The notes below the pieces were generated by a model that saw only the letters and a program-made list of their open reading frames with translations, made no database searches and was not told the DNA's origin. 64,000 bases of DNA from Trema orientale (Eukaryota; Streptophyta; Magnoliopsida; Rosales; Cannabaceae), in assembly GCA_002914845.1 (NCBI GenBank), contig JXTC01000329.1, positions 200,710 to 264,709 of the forward strand, given 5' to 3'. Shown piece after piece: positions 12,163 through 24,922 of this stretch. The first letter of the stretch is position 1, and each line of letters opens with the position of its first letter. A program made the translations under genes and the position numbers.

Positions 12163-13519
12163 TAGTGGTGTCAAAACGGATCGGTACTAACAGGCCCGCA
12201 CGGGCACAGCACACTTATAAGCTGACACGGCACGGTACTGCATGACACGATTATTAGCTAACACGGCACAATTAGTTGCCATGTCTGGGCCGTCATAGCA
12301 CGATAAGTAAACGTACTCATGTTGGCACAAACACAGGCACGGCATATGGTACGACAAATACGAATAACAGGTACGATTAAGAAAAATAATTGGTTTGTAA
12401 AAAATATACTTATTTTAAATTTATTTTATAATTATTTTTGCATAATTTTAATATAATAAACGTAAAAAATTAGAAAAAATTAAAATTAAACTATTTTCTA
12501 GGCAAAAAATAATATATATTATAAATATGCCAAATTCTAATTTTTCAATGCAAAAGAGTTCCAAAATTTAATAAGTTTGAGTTAGAGAGTTTAAAAATAT
12601 TAAGAATTTATGGTAAAGCTCACCTTCAATAGAAAATCCTTAAAATAATAAGAAAGCAAAATACAATTTAGGTATGTACTAATTATAACTTTTGAGTTAC
12701 ACATTTTAATATAATTTGAATAGGCGCTAATTTAGTTGGAATTTATTTTAACTATAGAAATTTTAATTAATTATCATTTCTCACCTACACTATAATATTT
12801 CAATTTAGATTTATTACTTTTATGTAAAAGTTATCGCAATTTTCAAATAATTTCTTTCTGTCACATAATAATTAACAATTTATAATTCATAACTACATAA
12901 AAGGAAATATGTCTTATAGTATTAAAACAACAAAATTTGAAGAAAAAAAAATTCAATAATGAGTACGATTATGGAACAAAAAAATAAGAGTTTAAAAATG
13001 TAAATAATTAGGCTTGAAATCATATATGATATAAAAAAAGGCCAGGTTAGACACAAGAATAACATAATAAAAAAACAATCATAATTAGGCATAGAAATAA
13101 TATAGTATCTAAAATGAGTACAATTAGTATGAAAAGTATAACATCGGAAATGGACACGATTAGACACAGAAATAGCACAACATCGGAAACGAGTATGATT
13201 AGGCACGGAAAATAGCCCAATGTCAGAAATGGACACGATTAGGCATAGTAATAGCATAATATCGAAAATGGGAATAATTAAGTACGGAAATAGACAAATA
13301 TGATAATGGCATGTTAACGGCACGAAATCAGGCACAGGTACAGCACAAACACGGCACAGGCACAAGTACGTATCAGGCCAAGCACAGCACGCCATGATTA
13401 CTAGGTCGGTACGGCACGACACGATTACTAATCGTGTCTAGGTTGGCACGGCATGAGGTATAAATGTGCCGCAGCTAAATATGCCTGGACCGACACGGCA
13501 CGGCCAAGTTAACATCTCA
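12163..13519. mobile_element. hAT-like non-autonomous element with CGGCACGG-rich ends
   Basis: The left end TAGTGGTGTCAAAACGG and the inward-read right end TGAGATGTTAACTTGG form an imperfect terminal inverted repeat. Flanks GGCTCCAAA (12154-12162) and GGCTCTAAA (13520-13528) match at 8 of 9 positions, fitting the 8-bp duplications of hAT elements. Both subterminal regions are full of GGCACGG/CCGTGCC motifs in both orientations, seen in several plant hAT families. The interior is AT-rich with a 39-bp minisatellite. The 166-residue open frame on the minus strand at 12922-13422 is only a translation of these repeats. Confidence 0.72.
13030..13300. repeat. 39-bp minisatellite inside the hAT-like element
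   Basis: About seven degenerate units follow the pattern ATCGGAAATGGACACGATTA + GRCACRGAAATAGCACAAC. Clear unit starts are at 13107, 13143, 13182, about 13222, 13261 and about 13299. Confidence 0.8.
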
Positions 13520-14386
13520 GGCTCTAAACATCGCTGTCTGGCTACCTGAGAGCATGTCATCAATGATTAAAGAACACTCATTTCATGCTCATCATTTCCC
13601 GACTACCCTCACCACTACTGAGAAGTGGTCATTTTTGGCATTAAGTTGCCTCTCTGGGTATCTTGGGCTAGTCTCAAGTCATGCATTTAAGCACTCATAA
13701 TGCTAATATCCTGGGCTCGTGATGAAATTATAAGAGCTTATGAGAGTGGATGATTTATGTAATATACTATATAATTTGATATTTTGATATATGACATCAA
13801 ATATTTAAATCTTGTCAGTTGGTATAGAATATACATATCACGAAAACCTAGAGTATATTTTTCATCAAAATTGAAGTTTTTGTTTTCAAGATAAAACAAA
13901 CTATTAAAAAAGTATAAACTTTAGCAATAACATATTCTCATGAAAGTAAAGATTTCCCCAACTAAATTAATAAGCTCACTCATCTACTCTTAAAACAAAC
14001 TTAGATAAATTAAGCCAAATTAATAAGCTCACCCACAACTACTAAAATAAACTTGGGTAAATCATGAAGTTTTATAACAATTAAAAGGCTTAATCACAAT
14101 ACTAGGGTCTAAAAAATAGAAACATAAACATAGAAAAATATATTTTACGTTAGACTGTGCCCTCAATGACACATTGAATGATTATCAATCCATTAGACTC
14201 CATAGATGTGAAATTGTAAGCCGATAAACTACAATTATTGTAGAAACTCTCTTCATCACTCGAGTTGCTCTTTTGAAAGATATGATGATAGATTTTCTAC
14301 AGATATTAATATATCTCAGCATTTATTACTTATATCTAAACATAAGTGATTAAAGGACAAATCCAAGATGAATGAGTGAATGAATT
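13520..14386. other. Gene-free spacer between two elements
   Basis: AT-rich sequence without coding exons or recognisable repeats. The first 200 bp may belong with 11708-12162 as flank of the hAT-like insertion. Confidence 0.4.
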
Positions 14387-16589
14387 TGTAAAGTCCCATA
14401 ATGCAAATAAGGGTACTTCAGTAATTTTTCATAAATTTGAATTTAATTTGAACTAGAAATTATGGATGGAAAATAGATTTATTTTCACAATAAGGGCACA
14501 ATTGTGAACAAATTATGAAACCTTGGGTCAAAACATAATTGTCGAGACTAAATTGAATGAAAAGTTATTTTAAAAGTTGGAAACCCAGTAATGAGCTGCC
14601 ATATGTCATCTTTTCCCCCAAAATCCCTAAAATTTCCCCATTCTATTTTCTCCCTCACACACGACCTCACTCCCTCCGTCTCGTCTCTCTTTATTGCTCG
14701 GCCAAGGGAACCATCACTGCCCTTCCTGTCACTGGCGACCAACTCGACCTCTTCCACCCCACCAGATGACGCCATGCCAGGAAGTCTAGCTACCAGAGTA
14801 CAACCATATGAATGCGAGGTAGAAATCTCATGAAAGGTGCCATTTCACCAAAAACCTCACGGAACCAGCCGATTCTGGCCACGCCATGCCTTGCTATTGA
14901 CAAAAGGCACAAGCCCATACTCTAGCGACCCATTTCAACTGTTCTTTCGTGAGAAACAATTCTGGCAAGGAAAATTTTCAAATTTTGGACAATTTCTAAT
15001 ATAAATGTAAAATGGTCGATTGAGAGAGATACCAAAATAGAATTATAAGATCATATTTTTGATTAGTAAACTTGAGAAATGAATTTGGCATGTAACACTT
15101 TATGCCACTTTTAGGTTTCATCCGGGCACAGAAAACCAAAGCACAAGGGCTCGAGTTTTACCTTGTTTTGCATGCCAAAGCTCGAGTTTGCACTGCCGGA
15201 ACCCGAATTCAACAAGCTTGGTGTCCATCCTTACCATTTTGGATGTGTCGATAGCAATTGCGGCATTAGTTTGAGTGTCCAGGTACTTGTTTGAAAGCCA
15301 ATCCTCCAAAGCAAGTAATTTCTAGTTCTAACTCACCAAACGAGCATCCAATTGATCGACGAGAGCTACCATGGGAATCGGTAGCTAACCTAGGCACTCA
15401 GTACAAGTAGGAACTTGATTATATGCCTTTAGAGTGATTTCATTATGAAATTACTTATTTTGACCAAATACAGAACTTGAGGAATTAAATTACAAAATGT
15501 GTTTATAAATTATTTTTAGAGCATATGATTGATATTGAACTGTGTGGGAGGCATGTTATACTGGTAGATGTACTATATATACAATTTTTATTTTGTCTTT
15601 ATGCAGTAACTTGATTTGTAAATTTTGATAAAAACAGTAGTTACATTGCCTAAATTTCCGGAAAAATTAGAAATATTTGGAAACTAGTTTTTGAGACTAA
15701 ACTTTGTTTGATTGAAAACACTGCATGGTTTGTTTTATAATTTTATAGAAAATAGTATATAACGTAATTCATGTTATTCATGTACGTAGCATTGCATGTA
15801 TTCATACCACTTATGTGGCTGACAGACTTAGGGTACCCCATTTAGGGTGTTTGGACTACATTGCATACCTACGGTCACCCATTTAAGTGGTTCGAACTTA
15901 CAGGTATTCCAATTGGTTACCTTAGACTTGTCATTGATTCATTGATGGTAGTATACTTGACTTGAATGATATATACTTATTTTAGAAATGTGATTGATTA
16001 TAGTTTGGAATTTATGAACCTTTGGACTATGGTTTATAAGTGGATTTCTATAAATTGTTTTGAATTAGTTACTAACCATATGCAGAACTTTAAAGTAAAT
16101 ATTTTGTTTAGTACTAAAAATTTGTAATCGAATCTCTACTGGCTGTTAGCTCACCCCCGCTTCTTCCCCTCAAGTGGTATTCAATGTGATTTGGAAAAAG
16201 AAACTTAAAAGAGGCATAGGAAGTTCACTTGTAGTTATTTTATTTTGGTAATTAAATTTCTACTAGACTTGTAGATTATAGAAATGAGTAGGAATTTGGA
16301 TTGATTTATGGTTGTGTAAATATTATTGTGAATGATTTGCATTATTTATGTCTATGAATAAAGTGAGATGGCTGTATCATGCATGACATTATTTAACAAC
16401 TCTTATTTTAGTCTATGTTTAAGGGGTGATTATATAACGGTGGGATTAACTTTCTTAAACGTTTTCTAGAGGCTATTATGGAAATTTACAGATTTTTGAA
16501 ACTTTTGGATTATTTTTAAAACTAATTTTTGGAAATTCTAGTTTATGAAATACATATTCTGCAACTAACCCCCGGTCTCGGATTTGACA
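14387..16589. mobile_element. Solo LTR, probably Ty3/Gypsy type
   Basis: The sequence starts TGTAAAGTCCC at 14387 and ends CGGTCTCGGATTTGACA at 16589, TG...CA as in LTRs. It is flanked by the identical 5-bp duplication GAATT (14382-14386 and 16590-16594). At 2203 bp with no internal domain it is a solo LTR, which arises by recombination between the two LTRs of a full element. Long LTR length and the GGTCTCGG end style suggest a Gypsy lineage (inference). Short open frames inside are not genes. The intact duplication suggests moderate age. Confidence 0.82.
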
Positions 16590-17010
16590 GAATTAATTAA
16601 GAGGGTCACAATAATATATGTCAAGATGATATAAATGACGTTAGTATATATACATATGCATACACATATAATTAATAAGTATTCGCAATATTTGTGTATA
16701 TATTTCGATCTTATATATAAAAACATATAATATAGAACACGGTCACTCAGAAAAATATGTTACACGACATTTTGAAACGCAAGTTACGCGTGGCTCTGAC
16801 GTTGGCGTTATCCTTGTGGGTTCTCAATTCAAACAAGTTGATATTAAAAAGATATTATTATAAAAAATAAAAATAAAAAAAGACGCAGAAATATCCATTA
16901 CAATATTTTGCTGCTTTTTTGTCCCTTAAGGAAGACCAGACCTAATTATCATTTTAATATATATTGTATTTAAGGAATCTCAGCTCAAAAGAATCGTCGT
17001 CGTATAGCTC
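16590..17010. repeat. Segment duplicated at 28316-28680
   Basis: From GAATTAATTA at 16590 onward, this region upstream of the transporter gene matches 28320-28680 in the same order. Shared blocks include CAAGRTGATNTANAAATGACG, CATATGCATAC, GACATTTTRAAACGCAA, TTATCCTYGTG and TTTTGTCCCTT. The match is diverged, so the duplication is old. Confidence 0.7.
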
Positions 17011-18300
17011 CTACTAGATTTCTACATATATAGAATAGGGGAACTAGGGAAGTGCATAGATAGGTACGTACGTAGGTTGGAGTTTCAGCAACTTCTTGGT
17101 GTTGGCTTTCCTTTTTTTTTTTTTTTTCAAAGAGCTGTGTGAACATGTATTGGACAGCTGAGTTTTCATTTTCCTTTTTCCTTCGTTGACCCAAATGCTT
17201 CTTTTTTTTTTTTCTTTTTTCTTCTTCTTTTTTCCCAAAAACACCTATTCCCTGACTTACATTCTCTTTTTTAAAAACAAATGTAGAAATACAAGAAGAA
17301 AAAAACTTTTTTTTACTTTACTAGGACTTGAAACTCTCCTCTTCCATACACACACACCCCCTATAAGTCGTCAATCAACGTATTCTCCTGATATTTGTAT
17401 TGCAAGATGCATATGGATCTATCAGATTTTGTGTAACTCATTTGTATTTTTGTCCCTTATATTAATCTTGTTCCTTTTTCTTTAATTTTTTTTCTTGATC
17501 TATATGCTATCAATACGTGACAAATTATGTGATAACAAGAACGGCCATGCCTAAGACATACAATAATTAGTCATATAATATGTCAGAAAAAATCTTTGCG
17601 AAAACTATTACATGTTCGGAAATATAAGATAGTTACATTTTTTTCCGAAGTTTATAATTATGAAGTCACCCTTTGTTGTAGTAAAAATATAGGGAAATTT
17701 TGTGTAAAAGGACTGATTTGACCTTAATAAAAAAAAGTCCCAAATTGAACAAGTACTCAACTAAACCTAAACCAAGAGTTATCGAAATTCGAAACAATGT
17801 AATTATGGTAAATATATATATGTTTTCGAATTTCATAACATATATACTTTTAAATTACTCATAGGCATATTTTTAAAAAAATAAATTAACTTCTTCCTTT
17901 TATATATGTTTTGGATTTTTTAATTTTGAAATATTTTTTTCTCTTTACTAAAATGACGTCGTCTTGATAATTTATTTTATATTTGTTTGGTTATTATATG
18001 TATAGTTTTATATATTTTAGTATTCGAGTCTTTTTACTAAGGACAAATTTGTCTTTATACAAGATTCCACACATCATGAACACATAGATTTATGGTGATT
18101 TTGACACAATAGTGGAATATGGTGGTTGTTTATAACAAAAATTATTATTTTATGTGTTTCTACGATATTTCCAGATATACTAAGTTTATTATATCCAAAT
18201 ATGACAACATACAAAGTTTTCCATAATAATTTTCCTATAATATATTCTCAATACTTCCTTATATATACAGAGAGTTCCATGTGCTGTGTCCAATAATTAA
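17011..18300. other. Upstream region of the transporter gene
   Basis: The interval holds long T-runs (17110-17128, 17203-17222) and AT-rich sequence. No coding exon was found; open frames near 17000-17500 are low-complexity. It presumably includes the distal promoter of the gene starting at 18325. Confidence 0.4.
18261..18268 (+). promoter_or_regulatory. Putative TATA box of the NPF transporter gene
   Basis: ATATATAC lies about 60 bp upstream of the ATG at 18325, leaving room for a short 5' leader. It is assigned by position only. Confidence 0.45.
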
Positions 18301-18324
18301 AGAGAAAAGGAGGGGGGAAAAATA

Positions 18325-21300
18325 ATGGAACCCTCAGAGCAAAACACTAGTACTACTAGCCCAGGAAATCAAGTACTAGAAGCTCAAGATGACATCAATA
18401 ATTCTAAACGAGGAGGCTGGATTACCTTCCCCTTTATTATGGGTATCATTTGATCTAGATCACTACATATATCTTTCTAATTAGCTTCTTTATCCTCCTT
18501 TGAAATTGGAATGAAGATATTTCAAGAGCTAATAATTTACTTTGTATTTGCTTATTATGGCGTTTTGGAAATAAATAGGAAACCTGGGGGGTCTTTCAGT
18601 GGCATCCGGTGGCTGGGTTGCCAATTGGATTGTATTTCTGATAACAAAGTACAACATTGGGAGCATAACCGCTACCAAGATCAACAACGTCGGATTTGGC
18701 TTAATCTGTCTCTTCCCCGTCGCCGGCGCCATAATCGCCGACTCCTGCACCGGCAACTTTGCCGTCGTCAGCATCTCTTCCTTCATTGCTTTGCTGGTAA
18801 TTAATTATATATAGTTGTGGCACCTGTGATACAACAATATTATACCAATTAAAGCTCATAATGTTAGTTATGTTAGGATTAGAAATACTTGTGGCACTTG
18901 GATTTAACTTTGCCTCTATAATACCATACTACTTTGGCTCCTGTATGTATTATATTGAAAAAATATTATATATTAACATTCATATCCTTTATGCATATTT
19001 AGTACAAATTTAAGAAGGGTTGGAAAAAACAAGGCATGTGTTCTCGATCGATCCCTTCAAATAATGGTGGTAACATAATTACACCAGCACAAAAGTAAGA
19101 TCTCACTAATGAGGTTCACCATATACTTTACTTTCCTAGCTAGCTAGTGGTGTTTTGTGTTATCAAAAACTAGATATATTACATTAAAATTTCAGGGCCA
19201 CCTGTCTTATATATTAATATTTAGTTTAAATTACAGCGATATATTTTTCCAAACTTTTTTCAGGGCATGACATTGTTAACCCTAATGGCTGGAATCCCTT
19301 CACTGAGGCCTCCACCATGTTCAACCAGCTCAAGTACTATGCCATGTGAGAGTCCAACGATGCTTCAATATCTCTTCCTCTACGCAACAATGGTGCTGAT
19401 CACAATGGGACTTGGCGGCTCTCGCTTCACGATCTCAACCTTGGGAGCCGACCAGTTCGACAAAGCCAACCACCAAGCAAGTTTCTTCAGCTGGTACTTC
19501 ATCATTTTGTACGTCGGAAACGCCTTCAGTTTCATCGTTCTCGTCTACCTTGAGGACAACGTTGGCTGGGGCTTAGGGTTTGGGATTTGCCTCGCCACAA
19601 CGGCGGTCGGGTGCGCTATGTTTTTGTTGGGAAAACGCTTCTACCGGCTTGTTAAGCCGACAGGAAGCCCATTTGTGAGCATAGCAAGAGTAGTCGTTGC
19701 AGCCATTCGAAAGAGGAAAGTATCATTAACAGAAAGTCGTCTAACTGAGAGCTCAGATTACTATTATTATGGAATTACAACAAAGATGGTTCAAATCAAA
19801 TCGCCAAGTGCAAGTTTCAGGTATATTATGTTCTTTACTTTTATTTTCATTTTGAATTTTATCTATTGTAGATACATATTTGATACATCAAAATGTCTGC
19901 CAAGGACTATAATTTAATAGGTTGGGTCTTTGCACTTGTAATTCATTTGGATATACCATATTCTATTAATTTATTTTTCTATACTTAGTTACGTTAGGTC
20001 AATTATATTTCTCTAAAATTAATGATATGGAAAGAAAAGGAAAATAATTTATGTAAGTGTTCCTTGACTTATGCACTCTTTGAAAGAATGACCTTCCAAG
20101 TATAGGGTTGGTAATTTGTATTGTTATGTCATATTCGCAATCGGCATAAATCCGAATCACATGATTAATATGATATATAGAAAATTATTTTATATAAGTA
20201 ATAAACAATGCTTAATCGATATACTAATCTCCTCCACTTGCATGCACTTATTTAATAATATGCCTCCAAATTATTGTTCGAATCTTGTCATGTACTTATA
20301 CGTTTTTCTCCTTGACAGCATACCATGCATGTCTCTAATCATTATATGTGCCAGACAGGTCCTAGATGTATATAATATCCTACATTTCCTACGATTTATT
20401 AATTATATATGTCGTATACATATCCTGCACGAGTCAGGGGCAGAGGGGAGGGGAGCAAGTATGGGCTCACTTAACTTTTATCTATTTGTATTTTGGACGT
20501 AAAAGAAAAAAAATTCATACTTTGCTCCCACTAAATTTTTTTTCTTTCTTTGAAACAATTGTTAAGCGAGGAGGGGAGGAAGGTGAAGATCAAACCCTAC
20601 TACTCTTACTTCTCATAAGAGAAACCTGCCACATGAGCTACCGCTCTTGGGTTGTCTCCACTAAATTTTTTTCCGTCAAACATTATCCCATATAAGATAG
20701 GAATTGACAACTTTGTCCATTTAAGCCTTTAAGGATCCACTAAAATTTTGAATTTCTATTTTTATAAATCAAAATTAATGGAGAAATAAGTGTTATATAT
20801 TGGAAAAGAATTCCCTTATTATCACATGACTTTTCTTATGATTTCACTATTAAAGTCTCCAAAACTCCGTGAAAAATAGAAAATTTATTAAGGTACAGAT
20901 CTTTTATATGTTCTTTTAGTTAAAATTATATTAGTTGTTAATTTGTATTTCTATTTACTTTGAAAGCTTTTAAATGAAAGATTTATATTTTTTTTTAGCG
21001 ATTAAAGCTGTAATCTGTCTTCTTTTTTTTTTTTTTTTGGGCTGAGTGAAAACTTTTTAAGAGGGAACTCGTTATTACTTATACACAATAAAACTAAATC
21101 AATAAATATATAATTATAAGTAGATGTGTCCTTTTTTATGCATTTTTCTCTCATTTGTATCAATATTTTGGAAAATTGTTCATTTTTTTCCTCACTAATT
21201 ATCTTTTTTTTTTGTTGGGTGCATGTTTTAAACTTTTACGTCAACTGGACCATTTTGGTAAATACCAGCATGATTTAAATTATTTTTTTCTTAAATTGCT

Positions 21301-22667
21301 TAAGTATAGAAATTTCATAGTCACAACTTTTTTATGCACTTTGTATTTGGATTTGTAAAGAAATTTTTTAAATTGAAAATTTAGTAACATGGTTTTGTTT
21401 AGCATATCAAACTTCTTTTTTTTTCTTTTTTTTTTGGCATTTTATCACTATTATGAAATTTGAGATACTTTTCTATTATTATTACATTAGAAAAAAAAAA
21501 TCTTTTCTTTTTTACACCACTACAATTAAGTCCTAGCTCGGCCATTGGCTCGTGTCCTCTCCCTAACACATTCTATATAGTACTACTCTATATGTTATTT
21601 GTTATTGTATTCCTGTTTGTTAATTGGTCAATACTATCTCATTAATCCACTTGATTTACAGAAAGCAACAACTCGAATAATTGGGTCCTCACTTATCCAT
21701 TGTTGACGTCTTCTCTATATATATATATTTTATTTATCTCGCTTCTAACTAGAGTTCATTACTTAAAATTTTGGGTATCCTTTACATTTATTTTTATGGT
21801 AATATTATATGCAGGTTTTTGAATCGTGCATCCTTTAAAACTGAAAACGACAAACAAGTTGATGGCGTTTACGCCAAATCATGGAAGTTGTTTACCGTTG
21901 AAGAAGTGGAGGACCTCAAAAATTTGATCAAACTCATTCCATTATGGTCAACCGGCATTCTCTTGACCACCAGCATCGCAACGTTCAATAGCTTATCAAC
22001 CGTCCAAGCCCTGGCCATGGACAGGCGCGTGGGCTCAATAAAAATCCCAGCTGGGACATTCCTTGCGTTCACCCTTGTAACCACGGCCATCTCAATCTTC
22101 TTCGTGGACCGTTACCTACTCGACATGTGGCGAAAACTTAGTGGTCGATCCGTAACAACCCTTCAAAAAATAGCAATTGGGCACGCCTTCAATGTAGTAG
22201 GGCTTGTTGGGATCGCCCTAACGGAAGCGAGACGGCTCCACTTGGCGCGAATCAACGGACTCGTGACGGCCCCTCAGTCTAACTCAGTCGTGCCCATGTC
22301 GGCCTTGTGGCTCGTGCCAAGTCTAGTGCTTGTGGGAATAGGCGAAGCATTCCATTTCCCGGGACAAGTTGCATTGTATTACCAAGAGTTTCCGGAATCG
22401 CTTAAGAGTACTTCAACAGCTATGGTCTCACTTTTGATCGGGTTAGGATATACCCTTAGTGCAGTTTCGACTGATTTTATAGGCCGGACTACGGCCTGGT
22501 TACCCGATAATATAAATGAAGGGCGAGTTGATAATGTGTATTGGTTGTTTACGGGGATCGGAGTGGTGAATTTAGGGTATTTGTTGGTTTGTGCTAGATT
22601 GTACAAGTATCAACATGGCCAAAATACTGATCATGATGATGTGCAGCCCACTCAAATTCATCTCTAG
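18325..22667 (+). CDS. NPF2.7-like: NRT1/PTR family (NPF2, NAXT-like) nitrate transporter, 4 exons
   Basis: Exons are 18325-18442, 18579-18796, 19264-19820 and 21815-22667; all introns are GT-AG, and the joined frame encodes 581 residues, normal for the family. The 218-bp second exon is a common NPF feature. The protein opens with GGWITFPFIMGNLGGLSVAS (from residue 30), then FPVAGAIIADSCTGN, MGLGGSRFTISTLGADQF, and late GIGEAFHFPGQVALYYQEFP and GRVDNVYWL, typical of the twelve-helix major-facilitator fold. The first helix lacks the ExxE[R/K] motif of proton-coupled NPF members, as in the NAXT branch (NPF2.7), which exports nitrate at the plasma membrane. Clade assignment and nitrate as substrate rest on motif similarity. 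Intron 3 is 2.0 kb and repeat-rich. Confidence 0.92.
20425..20690 (-). repeat. SINE-like or other short repeat in NPF intron 3
   Basis: On the minus strand, GGTAGCTCATGTGG (20642-20629) resembles a tRNA-type A box, and AGGGTTTGATCTTC (20598-20585) a B box, correctly ordered. The left part (GTCAGGGGCAGAGGGGAGGGG) is G-rich. End points and tail are not certain. Confidence 0.35.
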
Positions 22668-22920
22668 TTGAGATCCTTCGACAGTTTAAAACACCCGAAA
22701 AAGAAAATTATGATCAGATATGTCCTTTATCCAAACATATATAGTCAATTCAATCTGAAAATGTCTTTTTCTCTGAACACTAGTTTGCCTTATACTTTTC
22801 ATATAAGGGCACCAATCCAATTTTTTTTTTTTCACCTATCCATAGATATTGTTTCGCACAATTAAAAATTATCATACATGTCTTTTCATGATAAAAAGTG
22901 GAGAGAGAAAAAAATTAAAT

Positions 22921-23035
22921 AATGGGTATTTTTTTTAAAACTACTTAAATTATTATAACCGTTAGATTATGATCCAATGGCTGAAAAAAAATACATATAG
23001 ATGGGTTAAAAAAAAACACCTATTAGATTGAGAAC
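22921..23035. repeat. Partial copy of the TACCTACTAGATT MITE family
   Basis: It contains GGTATTTTTTTTAAAAC, CCGTTAGATTATGATCCAATG, ATACATATAGATGGG, an A-run and ACACCTATTAGATTGAG. These blocks match, partly inverted, the 220-bp element at 56681-56900. Confidence 0.55.
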
Positions 23036-23566
23036 CTTTATATAAATGGTTAATTCTATGTTTATTAGTCCCTTAATAATAATCTAGATATATATAAGAC
23101 GTTTTTAAGAAAAAATTGAAAGTGCTTTCATTATTAATATTAGGAAGATAATACAATACTTATAAGAGGATTTTTGGATATAAAATAAATATTTGTAATA
23201 AACTTATTAAATCATTTTGGAAAAATTTGTACACTAGAATCCTCACGAAATTGACCAGGAATAAGAGTCTATGGATTATTGTTATTGTGTGTTTTAATAT
23301 ACATCTCGAGATCTATTGGCTCGATCATTATGACCTTTCACTCAATATCTGTTATTAGTGTCTCTCGCTTCAAATCTAAATGTCGTTAGAGGGCAAATAC
23401 TACTACATGAACCATCTAGAACTAAGTTATTTAGAACTAAGTCAGAAATATTGAAATCTAGAAGATAACTATACTAAAACGATCAAAAATATAAGATTAA
23501 TCCAAAGCCACTAAATCTAGGTGCACTAAATACCTAAAATTTGATCAATGGGTTTTTCTTTTAATA

Positions 23567-23755
23567 AAGTTGGTATATGAATCTTCAAATATAACATTGA
23601 TCTGCTGTGTAATGTTACTATTAATCAAATTAAACGATCCTCGATTAATAACAGGATTGTTCGAACTAAGACTGCGGACCGAAATTGGGACAAATAACGC
23701 AATTTAGTGGTACCATAACATGACGTTTGAAGATTCATATCCTAAAATGAAGCAA
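23567..23755. mobile_element. Probable small MITE
   Basis: GTATATGAATCTTCAAATATAAC on the left is repeated inverted on the right (ATGACGTTTGAAGATTCATATCC), giving arms of about 30 bp around a 120-bp core. No clear target duplication was seen. Confidence 0.45.
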
Positions 23756-24074
23756 CAACATATTTGGACCAACTTTAGGCACTTTGAATTTCAAGTACCA
23801 AAATATGATATTTAAAGTATTTATTCAAGGACTAGAAATAAGATTTTGACTTTCATAAATAAAAGCAGTCGGCGCTTTGTGTTTCCCCGCTTTTTTTCCC
23901 TTATTTATTTATTGATTATTTAATTAATTGTTTGAAATTATTCGTATTTGAAGTTTATATAAACAAATGATCCTAGAAAGTAATATTATTATTTTCTATG
24001 CTTTTTACAAAGAATAATACAGACTATTCCGCTTTTTTACTGTATATAGCATGTGATTATCTCTATAAAATTGG

Positions 24075-24180
24075 TGAATCTTGTTAAGTTTATTTGTGCT
24101 ATATTTTGATTTACCAATAGAATGATGACAACTCACATATCTCATAAAATAGTATTGAAAATGTAGTTAGCATAAAAAGA
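24075..24180. repeat. Half copy of the GACAACNCANATGNCAT MITE family
   Basis: AATGATGACAACTCACATATCTCAT followed by AATAGTATTGAAAA matches the arm described at 7618-7690. Confidence 0.45.
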
Positions 24181-24920
24181 GGTATTGATATTCAACTAAC
24201 ATCCACTCTGACTTCTAATGCTAAATTTAACAGATGATATCATTTTCAATTTATAATCATTGCCATCTAATGCTGGAAATCTCTTCAGCTTTGCCAAGCC
24301 GCCACCCTCATTTAATGGGTTAACCACTCTATCAGACCCAAATCTCTTTCTAGCTAGAGAGCATTACTTACTAACTTGATCATTGGAGATTTTCTGATAT
24401 GTACCCCACTAGTACTGCCTAACACCCTTTTATAGCAAGTATTTAATACTACAAAAATAATCTTTTATATATATATACGACGACATCTACTGCGACAAAA
24501 TTTGTTGTTGCAACTTAGTTCATAGCACACCAATTGGCACAATCGACTTATTACGACGCTATATATGTCGTCCAATAACGTCACCTACAACGACGTACGA
24601 CATCGTCACACTAGGTTGGACGAATTTTTGGCACAAGTTTATCCATACCAAAAAATTCACTTTTTAGGCTATAACAACTTACATATTATCGAGCCTGAAT
24701 TAAATTGACCTAGGTAATAGTGTTTTGGGATAATATAATTTTTTTTAGAATTTTTTTATAAAATAACTTCTCTATGACTATCTTTTATTACTCTGGCTGG
24801 TGAATTGACCAGGAAAACTTATCTGACAATACTAAATATAGAAGGAAAGGGAATGTTGAAAAGAAATGGAAGAAAAAAACCCAAACCCAACTAAAAGTTA
24901 CCTATAATCCACTTTTTGGA
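24181..24920. other. Gene-free spacer with a possible transposon relic
   Basis: Positions 24475-24625 contain repeated CGAC/GTCG motifs (ACGACGACATC, TATGTCGTCC, ACAACGACGTACGAC), resembling subterminal arrays of CACTA elements, and follow TACTACAAAAATAA. No second end was found. Nothing else is recognisable. Confidence 0.3.
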
Positions 24921-24922
24921 CA

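Noticed and set aside
12922-13422. 166-residue open frame rich in Cys, Ile and Phe on the minus strand
   Set aside because: It is the translation of the 39-bp minisatellite and CGGCACGG arrays inside a hAT-like element; no domain, no splice context.
20116-20695. Open frames of 109-128 residues in NPF intron 3
   Set aside because: They lie between well-defined exons, contain repeat sequence, and show no relation to any family.
24475-24625. CGAC-rich stretch considered as a CACTA terminus
   Set aside because: Only a weak TACTACAAAAATAA start is present, with no opposite end and no target duplication.
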